The notes beneath the pieces were generated by a model that was not told the origin of the DNA, searched no databases, and saw nothing but the letters and a program-made list of their open reading frames with translations. From positions 14,992,001 to 15,056,000 of the forward strand of contig CM072863.1 in NCBI GenBank assembly GCA_036937835.1: a stretch of DNA of 64,000 bases. The letters run 5' to 3'. Position numbers and translations under genes: made by a program. The stretch is from Pampus argenteus (taxonomy: Eukaryota > Chordata > Actinopteri > Scombriformes > Stromateidae). Positions 46,521 through 60,600 of this stretch are shown in pieces (within the stretch, counting starts at the first letter, position 1; every line of letters begins with the position of its first letter).

Positions 46521-49500
46521 CGGGTGATAAAATATTCTACCTAGCTTTTAATCAAGAATGTAAATATGTATAAATGTGTAGCCAGCAGCACAGTAACACT
46601 GCCGACTTTGGTAAATGAAAATTACAGGGGTGTAAAAATGAGTGTACGCACCCCCTGCACAGTGGGATGCGTTTCCGAGGACTGCAGCCACTTGATGCGC
46701 CAACAGGATGCATTTGGGGGAAGTTGGATGTGTGCCACTGTGCACTAAAGCACATGCTTTTCAATGACTGTAGTCAGACTTACAAGCATACTACCATCAA
46801 AACAGTTTCATCAAGGAACAATAGGATTCGCGTATATCCGGCTTTGTGATAATCCTTTACAGACGCAGTTGTTTCAGATTAAAAAGTGGCATTACAGAAA
46901 ATTAGGTAAATAACGGTCGATCGTTTCTCTTTCTAAATATAATGACGACTGCTGTGCACGTACAATATTACGATTACTATCGATGACTTAATGTTAATGT
47001 CATTCATATTTAATATGTTAACCATTTCATTTTCACGTGGATCTAATGAACATCAAATTAGTATCAACACCAATTTCTAACCCGTTTGTTTAATTTTGCT
47101 GGACACATTTTGTGCAACATGCTTTTTACTGTCCCTTTGAATTATGCTTGTCTTTTCATAACATCTCATTGCGTTTTGTTACCTACATTTACTTTCAAGT
47201 TGATTAAAATCAACCACCTACATCTACCAACATTTAGGTTCACTTAAATATCACCTGACATTTGTTCAGCTCATAAATCAGTCGTACAACATTTTGTCTG
47301 ATGAAACAAACGGATGGTAACTCATGCTGTCATCACAGAAAAGGCGTCATTGTGCTGCAGTGTCAAAGACACTCTTGCCATACATATCATAACTACAAGA
47401 TTTGTTTTGTAGGCAGACAGACAGTTCATAACTGTGGCATCTGGATGAAATACAACCTATTCCCGACAGGAGGACTTGTATGTGTATTTGCTGTATATTG
47501 CAGAATATGATTCGTGACCGTGGGGTTACAGTACACTTTGAGCTTGGATATAACTAGTGTCCTTGGCTGAGATTAGAAATGCTTAAAGTTTACTCCTTTG
47601 GGGTGTCTGTATGTTCTTGGACGTGTGTATTGGCGTGTACATGCACACGTATTTGTCTTCGTGTGTGTATGTGTGTACATGTGCTCTGTGCGTGTTTGTG
47701 AGACTGCTGGCATGCCTCAGTTGACCATTTATCCTCAGCTAATTGGTGTTTGTGAAAGTGAGAGAAATGCCTCTTGTCCCAATAAGCAATCAATGACTTT
47801 AATTTTCCCAATTAAATGCTGATCTGTACAGGAATCTGTCAAGGAGGCAGGACCTATGGGTGAGGACCATGACCTCTATTGACCCTGTGTTTGGAAAATT
47901 GATTTTGTAGGTTATAGTATAGGATGAAAATTGCTTGGTGAAAAGATCAGCAAAACATCAGGCAGATTTAAGGCAGAATTAACTATGTAAATTTCTCTCT
48001 AGTATTGAGTCTAAGAATGTCTTATTTTGATTTTTATAAATAACGTAATCAATGTATTATGTATTGTTTTGTTTTTTTTGTGAAGTAAAATATCTTAAGA
48101 CATCAGTGTACAAACCCATTTTTGATTCACATTTTCAGTCATTATTTTAAAAGTTAAATGTGAGTGCTTTGCAGATTCTGTCATTATGTTTTATAATAGT
48201 GTCAAATCTCCTATGTATCCCATGTACTTAATCCATTTTACCTAAAGCCACATTAGTTGTGTCACAAAGCTGCAACAATTAGTCTATTGGCAGAATATTA
48301 ATCAGCAACTATTATAATAATCAGAATTTTTCAAGCAAAAATGCATTAAAAAAAAATTGGCTGTTTTTCATTGGCTTACATTATTCCATATTTTGGGGAC
48401 TTGGACTTAGACTGGCAGGCATCTGTCAATGTTTTCTGATGTTTTATTGACCAAACTAATTAATTGAGAATATTATACGCAGATTAATTGATATTGAAAA
48501 TAATTGAGAGTTCCTGTCTTGTTTGATTGACAGATATGCAGAGCCACACACTTTACACACACTCTATATCGCTAAACTGATTGGTGATATGAAATAGAAA
48601 ACCTTCTATACTAGAAAAAGAGGGAAGAGGAATACATTTGCCACCTTACTGTCCATTACAGACACGTATCTGCTTTGTATCCTGGAGTCCACATTTATTC
48701 AGCCGGTGGTCTAACCAGCGTGTACATTACAAGGGCCATGTAGCAGTAACCCAGATGGCAGAATGGGCTGATTGTGATTTATGTACCAAAAGTGAATGCA
48801 TTACTGTGAGCTTCTGGAGTCAGTGCCAATTCCAGGCAGGCATTTTCACACATTTTTTTTAACACACACACACTGATAAAAATAATAGATACACGAAAAT
48901 AGATACTTAACTTACATGCAAAATTATACTCATATGTGGACATACAAGTTCTGTCTCTCACTCGGTTACTTCTTTGTCTCTCGTTCTTTTTATTTCTCTA
49001 TCTGCTTCACACACACACACACATGCGCGCACGCACACACACACGCACGCACACACGCACAGCTCTTCTGAAAAATCGTTGGGATGAAGCAGTCCGCTGT
49101 TGTGAGACATTGATTATCGTTTACCAAGCTGGAGCATAAATGTAGTGGTAAAGAAGAGATGGCTTGGATAGATGCAAAGACAGACAGAAAGAGAAATGAG
49201 AGACAGAATGGGAAAAAGAAGAGAGGCTGACAGATGGCAGTATGTGGCAGTAGAAATGATAGATTCAGAAGTAAACCAGGGGGTCTTTATGGCCAACAGA
49301 GAGGGGCCTGATTAGGCCAACTAATTGATGTGGATCTGTGGTTAGGTCTATACCTGATTCATCTCAGAGACGTTTTGATACACCTTCTCTTTCCCAAACA
49401 CACACACACACGCACATGCACACACACACACATTTTCACAGTTACACTCCTCACTGCTCACACCTGCTGTCTTGTCGCTGGTCAGGGACGGTCAGCCCTT

Positions 49501-49819
49501 AGTCACTTCATTACCCCCTACGGGCAGGGACTGCATCAACCATATTAACTCTTGAGCTCTGTGATAGAATCACCAGGTGGGAGGAGATAGAGAGCTGAAG
49601 GCTGTGGACAGGCTTCACAGTTGATTTTGCCAGCCCTGTTTGCACCTGATTTCAAGGAGAAGGTTACAGGCAACACTTTGATCCAACAATTTTAGTTTTA
49701 TTTTAGTACTGTGGGTTTACTGAACCAACCAGTTTTTTTTATTTATTTTTAAGTGTGATGAAATAGACTACTAATACAGGGTTCTGTGTTATTGTTGCAG
49801 CAGTGTGAGAAGTTCATGT
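46521..49819. other. Non-coding DNA, probably first intron if the promoter call holds
   Basis: CpG content falls off after about 46950. CA-rich simple repeats lie at about 49010-49060 and 49398-49431. No exon with both splice sites and coding potential was found. Confidence 0.4.
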
Positions 49820-50075
49820 TCGACATTTTGAGAAATAAACTTATATTCACTGTCTTGCTGAGCTGAGTTAGCTTAGCTTAGCATAAAGATCAGAAGCAGC
49901 AAGAAACAGCTAGTCTTTCAAAAGTACACGGATTAGAAACTCTAAATAGTAGCACATTATATCTCATTTGTTTACATTAATCGTTTACATTAATTGTTTA
50001 CCAACGGATGTGTAAAAATGATACGTTGTGGTTTTACAGGTTACAATGCTGGATGAACAATGTAGTGGCTGGGGA
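49820..50075 (+). repeat. Dispersed teleost repeat ('tagcttagcataaag' family)
   Basis: Blocks in order: 'cgacattttgagaaataaac', 'gttagcttagcttagcataa', 'aaacagctagtct', 'cacattatatctcatttgtt', 'ttgtggttttacaggtta'. This order matches an abundant interspersed repeat I know from fish genomic sequence. The copy is diverged. Its superfamily is not certain to me. Confidence 0.6.
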
Positions 50076-50989
50076 AGAGGATTTTTTTTGTACTTTGAAC
50101 ACTCATTTTTGATACTAAAAACTAAGATGAAATTGTACGGATTGGATTCACATTTTTAAAGGTTACAAGTCCGATAATACTGTAACTCCCAACCCAACCA
50201 AAACAACAAAGAACTAAGCAACGAGAGGAAAATGGACACTAACAAGATTCAGACAGCTACTGAGTCCATCTGTTCTCACGATGCAGTAAAATCTGTTGGA
50301 ATTAAATTGGTCTCTTCAGCCATCTGAATAGAAAATAATACTATTGAATGGAGACTTCAAACAAATCTGAATACACACTTTCAAATGTACAGTTGAGGAA
50401 ATCATCAAAGGACCTTTAGCCAAGGAACTGAAGAAGGGACTTTTAGGCAGAGTAATGCAATTGCTGAGAGATAAAAAGTTTTGGGTTTTTTTCATCATAG
50501 AAGTACTACATTATTATTATTAATATAGCACACATTGGCATTTGCAAGCATAATGCTTTTAGTTGTTTTCATTCCAATCATAATAGTTGCACATGCTTGT
50601 ATCATTGTTTCAACAAATATCAGAGGACAAACCTGCATTACTTGAATTTTTAGGATATTTTCAAATTATAATGTAATCATTGTTCGATTATTCATAACCT
50701 CAAGAAATATTCAGCCTTGTATATACTGAAGCTGAGAATTACAACATCTGCTTGAGGCAATGAGCCATCTTAATTACATTGAAGAACACATTGCACTTGA
50801 CGTTCAGTATATTGTCGATGTTTGAAGACACACATTTGATGTTCCGTTCTCTTAGTGTGCTGTTGTTTGTTTCCCAGCATTTCTACCTAATGTGCATGAT
50901 TTACTGGAGGCAGGACTCCATCACTAGTGATGGGATCCAGGTATTCAATCTGCCTTCGGTAGATGGTCTGCTGGTCTAGGTTTGTGCCT
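50076..50989. other. Non-coding DNA
   Basis: AT-rich, no gene or recognised repeat apart from short poly(T)/ATT runs. Confidence 0.5.
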
Positions 50990-51180
50990 CTTGCACTGGA
51001 CTGGGAAGAACAACTGCTTTGTAAACAGGCAGTTCTTCACCTGGATGTCACGGTTCACAAAGACTCTTCCTTGGAGTCTGGCATAACCCCACTGGCAGAG
51101 CTTATGCAGTGGTGTATTTCTGCATCAGTGTCAGCTTTGGAGGGATGAAGGCTGCCAAGGTAGGGAAAGTCATCCATGGT
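50990..51180 (-). pseudogene. LINE reverse transcriptase C-terminal remnant
   Basis: On the minus strand, from about 51165 downward, one reads DDFPYLGSLHPSKADTDAEI and then HHCISSASGV, followed after a frame change by RVFVNRDIQVKN. This follows the 'F.YLGS....D.EI..RI..AS..F.RL..RVF' block found after the catalytic domain in many animal non-LTR retrotransposons. The frame is broken and everything upstream and downstream is missing or unrecognisable. Confidence 0.55.
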
Positions 51181-51189
51181 TTTTTTGAG

Positions 51190-52329
51190 ACTGAAATATC
51201 TGATGTGTGTTGAGACACACAAGCAAAGTGATTCAAAGCACACATAAATGCTCATACACACACACACACGCACACACACACACACACACACACACGCATT
51301 GATAAGGGGATTTGTTTTTGTATGACAGAGATTATAATAAACAAAAGGATTAGAGGTGAACTGAGGAAGAATAAGTTATTACTGTATTATATTGTTTTGT
51401 TTGCTCTTTTCAGATTTATGCATGCAGTGTGAGGGAAGGCTTTGGGGTCATTTTAATAAATAAACAGTCTACACTCAATAATAGTTAATTTTACTTGGCA
51501 AGTGACTGTTGGACTGTACTGCCAGTAAATATAAGTTTCATTCTGTTTGACAGGGAATGCTCATGTTTATCCAGCTCTTGTCTCATCTCCGATTATATAC
51601 TGGCAGTATAAGGTGACATTTTTGCAGACTGAAGATGCTCATTGACAACAAGTGTCCCTGAAATGAGATTTATGATGGGCTGTCAGTTTCAAAGATTTAC
51701 AGAATGACTCAGGTACAGCCATAACAGAAAAAAAAAACCCTCTCTCTACTTTAGATGCTCTCCAAAATAGACCATGAATCACTTCATTATTAAAATAATC
51801 TTATTTAATGAGTTAACTTGGCTTTTGGCTTTTTAAAATAAAGTGGCAGCATTTTAGTACCTAGGTTTAGTACCTTTGTGACTGAGAAAAAAAACCATTT
51901 ATGCACAATGACTAAAATTGTAAACAATTTTTTTTGTGATCAATGTATTAATTTGAATTAATTTGATAGCAAAAGGGAAACAGATCACTCACCTCTGATA
52001 ATTCAAAACCCAGCTAGTTTCACATTCACAGGATATAAAGTGTCAAACCATAATAGTAGAAGCTTCAATCAAGCACTTCAATTATTCTTCTAACTTTAAG
52101 TCAAATGGACTTACTAGAGTGGTCTTTGTTTTAGTACCATGCATCCTCATCACATATATCTACAAATAAATAATGTCAGAAAGGTGTTAATTTATTGCTT
52201 TGGTAATTGAGTGTGGAGGTTTCCACTTTAATGCTAGTATTTTTTTCACTGCAGCAACTCCTACTAGGAAAGCATGCAACACAGTTCAAATTCATGCATC
52301 TAAGGCTGATTATCTATTGATGTGACTGT
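51190..52329. other. Non-coding DNA with (CA)n
   Basis: A CA microsatellite lies at 51255-51297. Nothing else was recognised. Confidence 0.5.
51255..51297. repeat. (AC)n microsatellite
   Basis: About 20 AC units with one GC interruption. Confidence 0.93.
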
Positions 52330-52480
52330 GATTGCAAGTGAATGTGTATCTACATTAGTCCCTCTGTGAACTGGTAAGTTGCCAATGGTATTTTCCTGCA
52401 TTCTGGAGAATTTATGCTGGGATAGGCTCTAGCGCCTTGTGACCCTGAATAGGAATAAGGAGATAAAATAATGGATAAAT
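52330..52480 (+). repeat. Degenerate retroelement 3' tail (RTE/Rex3-like or related SINE)
   Basis: Contains 'gctgggataggctctagc' and 'gaccctgaataggaataagg' followed by 'aatggataaatg', the standard tail of a very common fish repeat. The upstream 'gattgcaagtgaatgtgtatc' also fits. Confidence 0.65.
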
Positions 52481-54504
52481 GAGCAAACATCAATACAGAA
52501 TTTGTATATTTGTCAAAATTACCCTCCAATGCTTTTCACTGAGTATGGGAATACAGCCTAGCAACAGACAGATCATGTGAGTGGCTAATACAGGCTTTAG
52601 CTACTTTTTTGTCTCAATCTTTTTGCTCTTTTCTCATTCACATCTTTTCTGATATGTATTTATTCTTGAACAATAGTTATAGTATAATGGTACAGACTGA
52701 TTGCAAAAAAACAGTGATATATGCCACAATACAACAATCATGTCAATTGCCTTGTACAACACATACTAGCTTTATCCATTTCTTAAACATGGAAGGTAAT
52801 GCATAGTATGAGTAAAATTATAGGCAGTAGTTGCATAATGTAAAAGTCACAGAGTTGCAATATGATATGTGTGTGTATGTAGAGAAAACAATCATGTCAA
52901 CAACACAAAAAGCATATATTGACATAACAGAACAGAACAGCAGGTGTGGGGTAAGTTGCCGCTTTAAGAAATGTGTCTGCAGTCTGCATGGGTATCACTT
53001 CCTTCAGGCTAAGTAATAACTCTTATTACAGTCTTTTTAGGGACTCCTTGGGAGTGGAACTAAGTTGTTTTCCAATGTGATGTTGATGGCACCTTACAGA
53101 TGCATAATGGAAAAGACATCCTTAAATAATTGTGGTTAAAGTGATACTGCTCCATTGAAGCAAATCTCTGAGAAAACGAGCCCCTTATGAAGTGTGATGT
53201 GATGCACACATTACAAGTTTGATTGTATGGTAGAATTTGACTCTGCCTGAATGGGGTGAATAATTCAACAGTTTAGGTATGGTTGCATGATATGGTTTTA
53301 TAAAGTACTCTTTCATGCTCCGTCCTCTCACTGCCACACACTAGCACACATACGCAAACACTAAAAAGCATCCAAATTTTTTAGGTTTTTATGTGTTTGC
53401 TGAATTATGCATTGGGAAAACACTCTTGGGGATACATTCTTACTAATGGTATTAGCTTTTACTGGGTAAAGCATGTTTACACAAACATCTACGGAAAAAG
53501 AAATGCACACACAGTGCATGAGTGTGCTTACACACACATATACACATTTAGAGTAATACAGTGAGTCTCCCTACTGAAAAGGTTTGAAAATTCTCCCCGT
53601 ATGAAAACATTTCCTTCTTGGGTAATAATTGGGAACTTTTGCATGCGGTGGCCAACCAATTTTAACTCCAAACTAACTTATCTTCAAATAAAAAAAAAAG
53701 TTTATTCTATTTACCAGGCATACATTTGTGGAGAAATCTCAGTGGTCATCAATATTATTCCTGCATTTTAAAATTAGTCAGAAAGTTATAAACCCCTTTA
53801 CTCTGCAGCACTTTAGGCCTCTTCGTATGATAGGACATACACTGAGGATTATTGCCATGAATAGCGGTGAAAGGACTCAAACACAGAAAACTGAGGCAGC
53901 TTTAACTGAAGAAACAATTTCAACAAAACAGCAGCACTGAATAGACTGGAAGCCTTCAGCTCAACATCCCAGACAAGTAGCTAAAGATGAGTTGTAGCTT
54001 ATATTTCCTTTCAGTGGGAAAAAAAAAAAACATGTTTACAATACCTCATAATAGAACAGAATTTAAACTCCAGACATGTACCTTAGAGGGTGCGAAAAAA
54101 AAGAAAGAAGCTGTATCGCTAAGAAGTCATGAAACTTTGAGATAATCCTCATGGTTCTGGAAAGTAGACAGTGAGAAATTTGCATGAAACTCAAATGTCC
54201 CTGATTCAATTCAATCCTCTAATTGTGCTGTGAATATTTGGTGTCTCGAGTGACTACGTAAAAATCAATGCCAGATGAGCTGGCTGAAATGTCACTAAAA
54301 TTCAATTTAAATCATTGAAAATTGATGTGTAATGTGGAACCGGTCACTGTAATTATGTGTTTGTGTTATTTGTACACACATTCTGCCTTTTCCTCAGTCA
54401 AGGGCCTTGAGATAAAATGCTCGGCTCCTACATTCGGAAATTATGTCCATAGTTGCCTGTTAACACACGATTATAAAATGGCTTTTTCTCTTGTTTTTAT
54501 TTTT
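52481..54504. other. Non-coding DNA
   Basis: No gene is seen. A stretch near 52945-53005 ('gccgctttaagaaatgtgtc') may belong to another dispersed repeat, but I cannot define its ends. Confidence 0.45.
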
Positions 54505-54660
54505 TTCCCACAGTCCAAAGGCATGCAGGTTTTGTGAAGGAAGTACCTGCAGTATGCATGTGTTTCTCTGTCTACAATAGTCGATAAATGCAAGCTGGGA
54601 TGGACTGCAGCCCCGCAAACACTGAACTGTATAACCTCTTTAGTGACTGAGCGAATGGAG
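54505..54660 (+). repeat. Second degenerate copy of the same tail-type repeat
   Basis: 'cccacagtccaaaggcatgc' followed about 80 bp later by 'agctgggatggactgcagcc' and 'actgaactgtataacc' then 'gcgaatggagga'. These blocks occur in this order in the abundant fish repeat also seen at 52330. Confidence 0.55.
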
Positions 54661-57600
54661 GATGTTTTCTGTTTCTTTCTCTTGATTTTTTTTTTTTTTT
54701 TTGGTTTCTTGTAACAACCAACAACATTTCCAAGAGCCTTAGCTCTACTGAGCCCAGATCATTTGTCTGCCTAATGACCACAGAGGTGCCATGTTGAGTC
54801 ATAGTAATGACATATTAAGGTTTATTCCACTGTCCAATTTAAACCCTGGTGAAAGAGCGTGTCCCATAATTTATTCTTCCATTTAACCACTGCAATGCTT
54901 TCCTCCTCCTGACTTTCTCAACGAAAAAAATTGGCCACATTTTGACATAATGTAAAACTGGTACGCAATTAGGTAACAGTATCCATGTCGAGCACACACA
55001 CGCACTTACAACTTTTTATCAGCCAAATGAACAAAGTTCCATCTGTAACAAAGGGGAAATTAGTGATAATGGCGAGGTGGCCATTAGATATATAATTCTG
55101 AAATCTATTTTATGTTATTGTCACAATGTGGGGGATTGTATTTGTTGTAACTCATCTCTGCAATTGATTATGCAGCCTATTCAATTTCTTTGTCATCAAA
55201 TACAGTAGAACTAAAGTACATCTACTCTCTTTATCATGTACAGTATCTTCTCACCAAAAATTTGGATTTGTCTCATGGCAATACCAGATCTTTAAGTTTA
55301 CAATTATATAAAAGTGCTCTCAATAAGTTTTCTTGAAATCCAAATCACAATAAGCAACCTGTCACAGTCCATTTAAAAAGACAAATGTTCATATTTCTAG
55401 TGCTATAAATGATAATAACCAATTTACACCTGGCAATAAAATGCTAAATTTATCTGAATACATTATCTGGATACAGAAAAATGCATGCTAATGCACACAT
55501 GACTGGAATATGATCGGATCAGTCAGACCACATTTGGAGGTGGTCAGGCTTGCATTGTGAATATATCTATAGTTGTAAATGCAACATCTGTAACATCAAT
55601 TCAAATAACTGGATTGTTTATAGAAAATCCAAAAAAGAAGGAGAGGTAATGGCGGTGAAGGAAGGGGAGTAACTCAAGAAAAGACTTTGAGAGAGAAAGT
55701 GTGTTATTTGTGTGGGTTTGTTTGACTGTTTAATATATTCCCAATCTCTCCATTAATGCTTGCTTTGGGACTTTCTGCAGTATTAGAAAAAAAAATGTCA
55801 GAAACAAAATTTTCAATTGAAAGGATATTTCAAGTTTGAATGTCTACATAACACAAGAGAAGTTCAAACACCAACACTAGCTGCTCTGGGGAGTCATACA
55901 AAGAAGCAATGACTTTTTGTCTTTCTTTACTACTTTACTGTGTCTCAAGTTGTCTCTTTTTTACAGACGTGCAAATAAAGAAAAACAGAAATAAACATTG
56001 TGTAATTAAAGATTGACTAAAGCAAATGCACAGATGAAAATACATGTAAATAATGATCCAAGCCATAAATACCATGATAAAGAATATAGCATATGTTTTT
56101 GTCATCATGATGAACAAATGAGGGGTGAGTAATCAGGGTTAGCTAACTTTGCAGTATGCAAAAAAAAGAAACAGCTGAAAAATGAAAAAACCCTATTGTG
56201 AGGCTCAAGGTCAAAGTCACCCAAACTGTGCATCAGTACTTCTAATCTTAAAAGCTATAAAAACAAACCAGAGAGTAGAAAATGACAGATAACAATACCA
56301 GTATCAGATTGGATCATGTACTGCATAACACCCTCAACAGTGTGTTCCTTCTCTGATTTGCAATCCTCCAAAAACCTTAAATCTCTCAGCCAACAGAGTT
56401 AGCAAGTTTACAAAGCAGATCTGCAAAGACGTTCGAATAGTTCCCTCTCCAGTGAGCTTAGACCCTTTTTCACAGAGAAGTGTTGACTAGACTCTAAAAC
56501 ATAGATAAGTTGAGCTTTTAGTCTGATTTGAAATATCTTTGAACAGTTGCTGTGGTTGTGTCATTTTGAGCAGCAATGTACTCCCTTACTGGGAACAAAC
56601 ACAGCCTCAGTAGTCTTTAGTACACCTTATACAGTGCATGCTACTTTTTTATATGAGGCGATTTAAAAACATCAGTCATTAGAAAAGTTTTAAGAGTTAA
56701 TACATTCGGTGAGGGTAAGTCTTGTACTCTCTAATGGCCTCTTGCACGGGATGGCGGTTGGTTGGAAATGAAAGAGCTGAGTGGCTGACACAAACTTACC
56801 ACTGTGATGCCTGTGACCATAGCAGTTAAATCTTGATTGCAGAACAGCAGTACAATCTACCATTTTGTGCACAATGCATGTGTTTATATTGCAACATGAC
56901 AACCAACATTTTTGGGATACCAGGCTCACATGAATTAGGAAGTGCATATGCCTCTGACAGCACCAGTGAATATGACTGTGCGAGCTTAATTCAGTGAACA
57001 CCCACAAGAAATCACAAGCTTCAGTGGGTTATGTGCTGCTTTTACGTATTGTTTACACATTGCTGAATTCACTGTACTCACATTATCTGTCTCCGAGAAT
57101 TTATGATATGAAGTTGTCACATCTGTTTTTAATGGTGCACAGCTGCACGCACACAAATCAGTAATCCCGGGACACGCTGGGATTTGTAGTGATAATACAT
57201 ATCTTTCCAAAGATTAAACTACTATGTGTGCATGTGTCAGTGTGTGTTGTGTGTGTATGTTTGCGTGCACATAAGAGTTACTACAGTTATGGGCCTGTCT
57301 CTCTTCTGTGTTTCTGTAGCATAATAGGCTTTGTAAGATAATACCCAAGAGACTAAACAATACTTCTGAGCTAGAGGATTGTGAAGCCGTCCCAGTTTGC
57401 AGCACCGTTTTGGCTCCAAGCTTCAGCTATGATTGGAAAACCAGCAAAACCTGGATTTACCGGCAAATGATCGGTGCCGTGGTCCTCTTTACTTTATCAT
57501 TTCCTCTCTTTTCAATCACATTGCTCTCACTTTCTAAGCTATCTTCTCTGTACCTTCTAATTCGTTCCTACAATGACACTCAATATCATAACAGGTTCAT

Positions 57601-60600
57601 CCACATCCTTATCGCAGCAGAAAAGAGAGACAAGGGCAGGATTCAGTTGTTACTGGTAGCTAGTTTGTTATCATCCATCCACATTAAAATTAAACTATAA
57701 TGTTTGAACATTGTCAAAGTGGTCCTTTAATTGGCTATTGCATTTACAGCTAATGAAGTGGCCTGCACATTGCACAAGTGTGTTGTTGAACTATGCTGTG
57801 CTATACCACCCTTCGGAGCACTCTTTACGCTGCTATGGGGGATAAGGTAAATAATTATGCCTGCAGATTTGAAAGCAGCAGTATTTTTGGAGTGTTTTTA
57901 TTCCTGTTTGTGGCCTGTGGTCCAACTATTTGTACTTTATTGGTGGAAAGAATTTTTTTATAAAGACAGTTTTACTTTGAACTGTATTTATGGGGTATAA
58001 TTGTTGCTATATAAAAAGGTTTGTGCTTTTTTGTTGCAGCCCTGGATGTCAAGGCCTTATTCAAAATGTTCAGTTTGCCACTGTGATGAACCTGAGGCAA
58101 TGACAGAAATGCAAATGATGTATCCTTACCTATCTGTGTAATAACTATTATTAGCTCAAATGTTTCATTTGAATTACGCAACACAGAATTTCCAGCACTA
58201 AATTACATCACATACAGAGAATTGCTCATTTTTCACCAGTTTTCAGTAAATTCTCTAACAAATTTTCAATTTCAGATTGCTCTGTGACTGTCTAAACCAC
58301 TTTTACTTAAATTAACTGTGTCATTTTATCATTTCTAGAATAGGTAAAGTAATTTATAACAAATAAATGGTAAATATATCTAATATAGTAAAACTATTGG
58401 TCTAAATGATGATTTTGACAGTGGTGTGTATCAGGCTCTCCTGGTAATTGTTTCGGTATGGCAGAGGTTGCACTCTGGAAGACATTAAAATAGATGGCGT
58501 AATTCTTTTTTGTGAGGGATGTATTGTGTATTAGAGATCTATCAAGTGAGATTGGGTATTGCCTTGTAAGTCTACAGTACCTGTGTTTATTTATTGCCCT
58601 AGCTTGATGCCTCTAGAAAGCCTGTAATAGAACTGATAAACAGGACAATTATGCTTGGGGCTCCTTTGGCTTGTACTGATAAGGACATTTGGCACTAAAA
58701 CTTAAACTGTCTGGCTTTCCATCCTCATGGCAGGTTATATTTTAGTATACCGAACAATTTTATGGTGTCTAAATTAACACTGAGCCAGTCACTTGCTCAG
58801 TGTGTCAGTTTGCTTATCCAGCCAATTAAGATATTGAAGAGGCAGTAAAAGAAAGGTTAGATTACAAACTAGCCCTTAAGTCTATTTGCTGGCCACAATT
58901 TATGTGTAGATGGTTTTTCCAACCATCCATCCGTCTGATTTTATCTGATTTAAAGCCTTTCCTTCATTTATCTATCTACCAGTGTACTTTTACCTTACCT
59001 CGGCTAAGTTGCAAATATTGCCACCTCACTCTATGTTTTTGTTTGGGCCAATGCTTTTAAGTACACAAACTCAGCCAGATGACATTCATTTTGCTTCAGA
59101 ATTAAAGGGCTGAATATTCCTTGGTCATTTTTCCATTCTGACAAACTGTTAGTCAGTTGGTGTTTCTACCATTCAGCTACAACTGAGAGAATGTAAACTA
59201 GCAGCTAGTTACTAGATGATTTTAAGTGTTACAACTATCTCATTTTCATTTATTCCATGTTTATAGAGCTGAACTAATACATATTCCTGTTCCATGCTCC
59301 TTTGCACATTTGATCATAAATGGATAAAGTCTTGTGTGTGTACAGTACATGAAGGCAGACTGTATATATTAGGTTTATGTTTGTAATAGGGGGAATTGTT
59401 TTGAATCCTAGTACCAGTTCCCTCTATAACATGGGCATATTTTACTTGTTATCCAGTGTTTTTGGCTCCTCTTCAACTGTGTGCAATGTACAAACTTTAA
59501 AATGGTAATTGAGATGCCTTCTGATTAAATGATACCTCTACCAGGCAAATGGCCTAACAAAAAAAAAAACATGCTCTTTGCTTCAACACTCATGTATATT
59601 AAAAGTGATACCCCCCCTTCTTGAATTGACTGAATTCAAAATTGTTCTGGCCACCTAATCTGACTTACATGGACTTCAAAGAGCATATTTGTCTGCGTTT
59701 CTCAAGCTCAAACTCAAGTGAAGTTGCGTCATTTTTGCTATTATCCCACATACTCTTCCCTTGGACTGTTACCAGTGGATATGTTACTTGACAGACAGGT
59801 ACCAGCTATATGAATCTTTACCCTCCTACCTGCACACTTATGGGGGGTTATGTGGCATGGCAGGCTTCATATAACATATCAGTAATGGATTTTCAACTCA
59901 ACTCTGTATGTGTTTGTGTGTGTGTGTGTGTGTGTGGTTGTGAGACTGTCTGATGCAAAAACAATGAAACCCTGTGTATCTGTGTCTATAAAACATGTTG
60001 CGAGCCTCTCTGCCCAGTGTGTCTGTGAACTTCTGTCCCAACACTCTGTGAATGTATTAAAAGCAAGTGTCTAAAACTAAAAGGTGCATATTGAAGAAGC
60101 ATATATGATATAGATGTTGAAACAACATCCAAATGCTCACCACAGCAGCTGGTTAAATTCATTTCATCTATCTGGAAATTGGAAGTGCAGATTTCTGTTT
60201 CTCCAGTTTTGTGGTTATGGGAACAGGAAGTTATCAACAGCCGTGTGATGGAGAAACTGTCCCCAGGTTCATTCTGGTGGTCATGTTTCTTCATATAAGA
60301 GGGATGAAAGGGGGATTGATGGAAAAGAGAACAAGGGAGTTGAAGGTTAAAATGACAAACAGTGTACAGTAAATCTCACTGTGGGCTGGTATAGCTGCAG
60401 CAGATTAGTAGAAGACACAACAGTAAACATCTCTGTCCATGATGAGATTGATCATGTTGATTTTCAACTAGAAGTGTTGGTGCAGTATACTATCTATTTT
60501 AAGTCTTGCATTGTTGTAGATTTATCTCAATAACATTATTATTTTAAATTGTTTTCATTTTAAATAAATTAGTTCATAACCCATTGACATCTTTCTCAAT